Shown here one piece after another: positions 58,741 through 64,000 of a stretch of 64,000 nucleotides of DNA. Every line of letters begins with the position of its first letter. Within the stretch, counting starts at the first letter, position 1. Under the pieces are notes generated by a model. That model worked only from the letters and a program-made list of their open reading frames with translations, ran no database searches and was not told the DNA's origin. A program made the translations under genes and the position numbers. Source of the stretch: Aquila chrysaetos chrysaetos. Lineage: Eukaryota > Chordata > Aves > Accipitriformes > Accipitridae. The stretch lies in contig NC_044006.1 of NCBI RefSeq assembly GCF_900496995.4, positions 79,318,108-79,382,107 of the forward strand. The letters run 5' to 3'.

Positions 58741-60227
58741 CGCTTAGGGTGACTCTGAATCATTGGCTATTCACAGTAAATAATTTATTTTGCAACCAGA
58801 TATATTTTGGAGATGGAATTCTTAAGGGATCTAATTCTGCTTTTTGATTCATTCCTATCCAGAAGGTAGTTCTGGTAGAAGTTAGGTGGTATGCAGTGTC
58901 TTGCTAGAAATGAAGCATAACCCCAGAGCATTTTGGCTTTTTTATAGGAAACTAAAGCACATCAATTTTGATAACAACATCGTCATTGCATTTAATGAGC
59001 TAGTTTCTTACATAGTTTAGAAGGACATCTATCATTTTCTATCTACACCCCAGAAAAATTAAGCTTAATTACCTACCTGGTCACATTGCTGATGCAATAG
59101 GTGTAGCTGTAGTACAGGAGCAAGTAGTGTCATTTCTTGGAGGGATTACTTTATCTGCTCAAGGCTTTGCTTGCAGTAAATTTAAGGCAGGTGAGAACAG
59201 TGCTGCTGCTCCTCCAGCTGACTTTATAACTTTGCCCTTCCCCTTTCCCAGGTGATTGTGCTAAGGGTGGTGGGCGGAGGCTCGGGGTATTTGAGCCACA
59301 GCCTCTGCTGAGGAAGCTCATTGTGCTCCTGGGTTTCTCTGGTGTTGGTGGTCAGCTCTTCCTTGAGTCCTTTGCAGCTTTTGAGCTGGCTCAGTGCTTT
59401 GGGAAGAGGTGTCTGCCTGAGGTAAGAGCTTCAGGACCAGTCAAGGTTCAGCAGCATGTGTAGTAGAAAGTAACACTTGTATGCAGCTTTTTTTTTTTTT
59501 TTTCTTTCTTTTTTTCAGGTCAGTAATTTTGTTTTGAGTGTTCAGGGGTAGAAAGATGGTTTAATAGTATGTTTTTGGTGTGTTGTTTTTTTTTTTTTAT
59601 TCTTCATGCATTCTGTTTTCCTGGAATTCCTGATTTTATTGAAAACAGAACCTTGTTTTTTTCACCAGTTCTGCTGTATGCTGTGTAAGTTGCTGATACC
59701 TCTCTTAACAGGACTGATGGTGACATTGTTTAGCAGGGGTTAGGGTGAGTGTCTTGTATGCATCTGTATATGGAGTTTTAGTATTTCTGAAGAAAGCAGA
59801 AGGGCTATGAGGCACAGTGCCTTTCAGGGTCTGGGATGCCTCATCGCCTTTCCTTCATTGCCCACAGAATGCCATGTTGTCCCTAGAACCTTTGCAGCTT
59901 GTGGCAGCCCCTTGTAGATTACAAACCTTAGGACTTAACTTCATTTTGTGGGCATGTGGCAGAGCTCAGAGTCTCTGGGGAGTTGTAGGTTAGGAGGTGC
60001 CCCCAGAATTTGGGATGTGGCTCAGAAGAGCGGCTCCTGAGGAGTAGCCACTGAAGGGGGTTGAGGGGTGCAAATTGAGGGCAGGAGGTGTCAGGAAGCA
60101 GCGGGGTTCCTTTCCTGACAGTTGAGGAGAAGAAAAGGGGTTTTCTAAAGTTTTGGGACTGGTGGGGAAAGGGAGGAGGGTTCACCAGGCTTTCTCAGAT
60201 GAGTTTTGCAGTTGGATTTGGATGTCA
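58741..60227 (+). other. Unannotated stretch with one candidate exon
   Basis: It is mostly unique-looking sequence with T-runs near 59487-59500 and 59586-59600. The candidate exon at 59252-59421 is the only notable element. Confidence 0.5.
59252..59421 (+). other. Candidate coding exon, 56 codons, unknown product
   Basis: It is flanked by cccctttcccag and GAG|GTAAGA. One frame is open throughout (2 nt, then DCAKGGGRRLG... to ...CFGKRCLPE) with a Leu/Phe-rich middle. It ends in phase 0, compatible with the candidate exon at 62280. No family recognised. Confidence 0.3.
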
Positions 60228-60600
60228 TGGAATCATAGAATGGTTTGGGTTGGAAGGGACCATAAAGATCCTCTGGTTCCAACCCCCCCCCCCCCCCCCC
60301 CCAACAATGGGTAGGGACACCTTCCGCGAGACCAGGTTGCTCAAAGGCCCATCTGACCTGGCCTTGAATGCTTCCAGGGAGGGAGGATCCGCAGGTTCTC
60401 TGGGCAACCCGTTCCAGTGCCTCGCCACCCATAGTGAGAAACTTCTTCCTAACGCCTAAACTAAGTGTACCCTCTTTAGGAGTAAAGCCTTTACCACCTT
60501 GTCCTATTGATGTACACCCTCGTAAAAAGTCCCTCTGCAGGTTTCTTATAGGCACCCTTTACATACTGTGAAGTCTGCTATAAGGTCTCCTACAAAGCTG
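60228..60600 (-). mobile_element. CR1 3'-end fragment with an expanded C-run
   Basis: It starts aatcatagaatggtttgggt and carries the CR1 tail order (gaccaggttgctcaaag, ccttgaatgcttccaggg, cgttccagtgcctcgccacc). It ends where the 2-kb tandem duplication begins. Confidence 0.92.
60283..60302. repeat. Poly-C run of 20
   Basis: It lies where other CR1 copies in this window have only short C-runs, so it is a local expansion or an assembly effect. Confidence 0.9.
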
Positions 60601-60603
60601 CAT

Positions 60604-62617
60604 GCCGACAAGCGGTCCGAGAAGGTGAGGCGGTCGTTGACTGGGTCGGTGTTGAATAGCGAAGTATTACGTGGCTGCTTGGTTAAGCTTTTCCCTTTTG
60701 TTTTGGAGGTGCTGTGCGGGCCACCTTTGGAGCGGGATGAGCGTTTGAGGTGAGCTGTGGGTTAGCGAGGAGGAGCGTGGGGCTGGTGACTCTTCACGTT
60801 TGTGTCTCTCTGTATCTTCGGTACCACGAGTGACGACGGCTGCAGCGTCCGACTCCTCAATGAGCATGTAGGCGTAATGCGGTGGCGCTTGTGAGGAGTG
60901 GGGGAGTTGGGGAAGTAGTTGGCGTTGGCCAACGGGATGCTTACTCCCTTTTCTGGTTTGGTTTGGGCTTTTTTTGTTTTCTTTTGTTTTGTTTTTTCCT
61001 GCAGATGACAAAGAGGAGCCTGGCAACTGCAGGAATATCCCAGTCAGCCCGTGTGACTTTTCTGGATGATGGATTCAGCCCCTCGGCCCTCTGAAAGCTA
61101 AGTTGAGGGACCAGGGCTGGGGAGAGGCTGGGAGGAAGGGAGGAAGCTGGGAATTGCAGGGAGGTGTTTTAAAGTTAGCGCAGGAGAGAGGGCTGTCCAG
61201 GAGCAGTCCCCTTTGGGCAGGCGAAGGGAGCGGGTTGCTTTTCAGCATGAGACCTGCGTGGGCAGGGCAGTTCCAGCCTGTGTCTGTGGTGGTGTGTAGT
61301 TTGTGTAGTCTGTCTTCTGTGCCTTAGACCTTCCTTGGCTCTCAATGCCATCATCAGTCTTTGCGCCCAGGGAGAGTGGCATGCGCTTCAGGAACTGTCC
61401 CTAGGGTCTTGAATGCCCTTACTCATCAGCACCGTGCCAATCAGGTGCCTCTTTCCTTGCGCTCGGAGCTCTAAAGCGTGGATGGGTGTCAGAAGGTTCC
61501 CGCTGGTTCTCTTTTGCGGCACTTTTCCGGGCTGCTTTGGCAGCTCCGCTCTCTAGCGCTGTGTTGTCTTGGAATGGGAGTTCTTCCCAGCATCTTGATG
61601 TTCCTAGGTCTTGATGACAGGCTTCTTAGGCATCCATCATCTTGGTTTTGACAGTACCATCTTGTAATGGGCCGTTACTTGTGCCTCTTCTTCTTTGGGG
61701 CTGTTGTAGAGCCTCCTCGCTTCGTGGTTTTGGATGCTGTAGGTCATCTTGCTGGATGGCAACTCCCGTCCGGGAGTCATTCTTCTTGCTGAGAGTTTTC
61801 TCTCTCTTTGAATCACCTTGTTGGTAGTGTTCTGTGTTGTGTGTGTTTGTGCACGGGTGTGTTTGGCTTGGAGCTGCTCTGCCCGGGGATGTAGAGTCAG
61901 GGGTAGGTGGAACAGCAATAAGAGTCTGTGGGTGAAATGTTGATTTGCCTTAATTGTTTAGGCGAGGGTTGTACAGTAATCTTGGCTCTAGTAGCTGTCA
62001 GCGGGCTTTGTGGACAGCTGTGCCGATAGTGTTTTACGGAGATAATTGGAGCCATGTGGCATGGGCTGTTGAGGGGTAATGAAGCAGATCTGAGTCTCTA
62101 AGGCGTTAAGTCTTGCATGTGATGGGCTTAAAGTTTGGCCCTTTTTTTTTTTCCCTCTAAGATGGCAGGCTGTAGTTGGACTCCAGATGGTATTCCTAGA
62201 TGGAATCAAGACCTCTGGAATTGTTAAGCTCTTGCTGTGCATCTTGGTGACTTGTTCAATACGTTTTTTTTTTTTTCAGATGCAGAGGGACAAGTTGTGT
62301 GCCACAGAGCGACGGAGGAGGGGAGCTGAGCAGCGTAAGAAGGTGGGTCTGTGAGTGGAATCAGAGGGAAGATGTGGCCAGTGGCTCTATGACTAGCTGA
62401 TAGGATTCTTTTTTTTTTTTCTTTTATTTTGAAGGTATGAAGCAAGGAGCGAAGCGGGCCATTGGTACTGGAGGTGACTCGGGCAAGGTGAGCTGCAACT
62501 ACTGGGTTAAAGGAACTGTTTCTTTCGAGGTGTCGTATTGTTGGCAAAGTTGGAAGCATCCCTTGTTGTTTGTTTTTTGGAGGTGGAGCATGCAGCCTTG
62601 GAGGGGCGAAGTCACAG
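60604..62617 (+). repeat. Tandem duplication, copy 1 (2.01-kb unit)
   Basis: It is colinear with 62618-64000 at an offset of 2011-2014 bp. About 88% identity was counted by eye over 60681-60801. Shared landmarks: gtgctgtgcgggccacc, gatgagcgtttgaggtgag, the 55-base block, and tgaatcaccttgttggtag. Copy 1 has lost acceptor AGs present in copy 2 (60820 reads cttcg where copy 2 has cttag). Confidence 0.9.
61058..61112 (+). other. 55-base block identical in both tandem copies (copy 1)
   Basis: The block is identical, base for base, to 63069-63123, while sequence on both sides differs at 10% or more. It contains tctggatgatggattcagcc and ccctctgaaagctaagttga. It is not a convincing C/D snoRNA (see rejected items). 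Confidence 0.85.
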
Positions 62618-62864
62618 GCTGATGAGCAGTGTTAGAAGGTGAGGTGATTGTGGGCCAGGTTGGTGTTTAATATCAAAGTATTATGTAGTTGCTCAGTTAA
62701 GCTTTTGCCTTTTGTTTTGCAGGCGCTGTGCGGGCCACCTTTGGAATGGGATGAGCGTTTGAGGTGAGCTGTAGCTTAGGGAGGAGGAGTGTGGGGCCGG
62801 TGACTTCTCACGAGTGCTATGCTAATTTTGTGTGTCTTGGTGTCTTAGGTACCATGAGAGATGA
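62280..62864 (+). other. Candidate small multi-exon ORF of about 54 residues, unknown function
   Basis: Four segments have GT-AG borders: 62280-62334 (tttttcag / AGC|GTAAGA), 62435-62487 (gaag / AAG|GTGAGC), 62723-62763 (ttttgcag / GAG|GTGAGC) and 62849-62895 (gtcttag / CGG|GTAAGT). Joined, they keep one frame from an ATG at 62280 to TGA at 62862-62864. The product would be small and basic (it contains TERRRRGAEQ and ends WDERLRYHER). In copy 1 the third and fourth segments also reach a stop at nearly the same place, but the fourth acceptor is broken. The first two have no counterpart there. It could be a lncRNA instead. Confidence 0.3.
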
Positions 62865-64000
62865 TGGCTGCAGGGTCTGACTCTGGAATGAGCGGGTAAG
62901 TGTAACACTGTGGTGTGTGTGATTAAGCGGGGGGTTGGGAAAGTAGTTGGTGTTGGCTGATGGGTTACTTACTGCCTCTTCTGATTTTGTTGCTTTTTTT
63001 TTGTCTTCATTGCAGATGATGAAGAGGACCCTGGCGACTGCAGGAACATCCTAGTGAGCCGGTGTGGTTTTTCTGGATGATGGATTCAGCCCCTCGGCCC
63101 TCTGAAAGCTAAGTTGAGGGACCCAGGTTGGGGAGAGGCTAGGAGGGAGAGACACTGCTGGGAGTTGCAGGGTGGGGTTCTGAAGTTATTGCAGGAGAGA
63201 GGGCTGTCCCAAAGCCATCCCCTTTGCGCAGGCAAAGGGAGCAGGTTGCTTTTCAGCACAAGACCTGTGTCTGCTGGGCAGGGCAGTTCCAGCCTGTGTC
63301 TGCGGTGGTGTGTAGTTTGTGTAGTCTGTCTTCTGTGGTTAGACCTTCCTCAGGCCTCGATGTCCTCGTCGCACTTTGTGCCGGAGAAGCACGGCATGCG
63401 CTTTGGGCGCCATCCCTAGGGTCTCGAATGCCCGTACTCATTGTCCCGGTGCCAATCAGATGCTTCTCTTCTTGCGTTTGGAGCTCTAAAGTGTGGATCG
63501 GTCTTGGCAGGTTCCGGTCGGTCCACTTTTGCGGCGTTCTTCTGGGCTGCGTCAGCAGCTCTGCTCTCTAGCCATCCGTTTTCTCGGCCTGGGACTTCTT
63601 CTCCGCATCCTGACGTCCTTAGGTCTCAATGCCAGGCTTCTGGTGCATCCATCGTCTCGGTTTTGACGGTGCCGTCTTGTAACGAGCTGTTCCATTCGAC
63701 TCCTGTTCTTGGGGTCTGCCGTAGAACCTCCTGGCCTCACGGTTGCGGCCCTGTAGGTCGTCTTGCCCGACGGCGCCTCCTGTCCGGGGGTCATTCTTTT
63801 TTCTGAGAGTTTTCTCTCTCTTTGAATCACCTTGTTGGTAGCGTTCCTCGTGGCGACATCCTGTGCACAGGCGTGTTTGGCTTGGAGCTGCTCTGCCCAG
63901 GGATGTGGAGTCAGGGGTAGGTGGAACAACGATAAGAGTCTACGGGTGAAATGTTGATGTGCCTAGACCATTTAGGCGAGGGTTGTACAGTCATTTTGGC
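62618..64000 (+). repeat. Tandem duplication, copy 2, running off the window
   Basis: It directly follows copy 1 with no spacer and the same orientation. It stays aligned to the window edge (gtacagtcattttggc against gtacagtaatcttggc). Many differences are C/T or G/A at CpG sites, as expected from methylation decay. Confidence 0.9.
63069..63123 (+). other. 55-base block identical in both tandem copies (copy 2)
   Basis: It lies just inside the last candidate exon (from 63016, after ttcattgcag). Both copies share a reading frame ending at the tga inside the block. Confidence 0.85.

Noticed and set aside
59735..59745. Single ttaggg-like hexamer as a sign of interstitial telomere
   Set aside because: Only one unit; no array.
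63016..63106. Possible C/D-box snoRNA (atgatga ... ctgg atgatgg ... ctga)
   Set aside because: The spacing fits, but the flanks do not form a terminal stem, the first box is atgacaa in the other tandem copy, and the second D box is ctgg.
61637..63929. Minus-strand open frames of about 93 and 125 codons at matching places in the two tandem copies
   Set aside because: They overlap in homologous DNA, but frameshifts between copies break the shared frame, so no protein conservation is supported.

Overview
The window is vertebrate nuclear DNA, almost certainly from a bird. It carries many CR1 LINE fragments, most of them the minus-oriented 3' end that begins with an AATCATAGAATGG-type sequence. 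It also carries several solo endogenous-retrovirus LTRs of types common in avian genomes, a few with exact or near-exact 5-bp target duplications. The genes have long introns, with no operons and no prokaryotic signals.

The only gene I can name is SMARCD3 (BAF60C), a subunit of SWI/SNF (BAF) chromatin-remodelling complexes, on the plus strand from 4808 to 39199. Ten coding exons join in phase across GT-AG introns to give 372 codons and a stop. They include the whole SWIB domain and the conserved C-terminus. About 111 N-terminal residues and the promoter lie upstream of the window. The introns hold most of the CR1 copies, one hAT-like MITE and one minus-strand LTR. The left edge (1-612) is a CR1 copy split by a solo LTR with a perfect GAGCG duplication.

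From about 44.8 to 56.5 kb the plus strand is an old, highly diverged, pyrimidine-rich tandem array with monomers of about 60-90 bp (mean near 82 bp in the best-preserved part). Solo LTRs interrupt it at 49.2, 52.2, 54.3 and 55.7 kb. Embedded in the array is a large CpG island (about 45.9-47.8 kb) with a ZNF143/Staf-type element, a palindromic NRF1-type site and a symmetric 21G-C-21G tract. It looks like a housekeeping-type promoter, but I recognise no gene next to it.

The right end (58-64 kb) has several exon-like segments with open frames and GT/AG borders, none matching a family I know. It also has a direct tandem duplication with a 2.01-kb period (60604-62617, and 62618 to the window edge). 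Inside it is a block of 55 identical bases and a chain of four small candidate exons that read through in frame to a shared stop. A transcript starting at the CpG island and running rightward is possible but is inference. This stretch is the best candidate for something undescribed.
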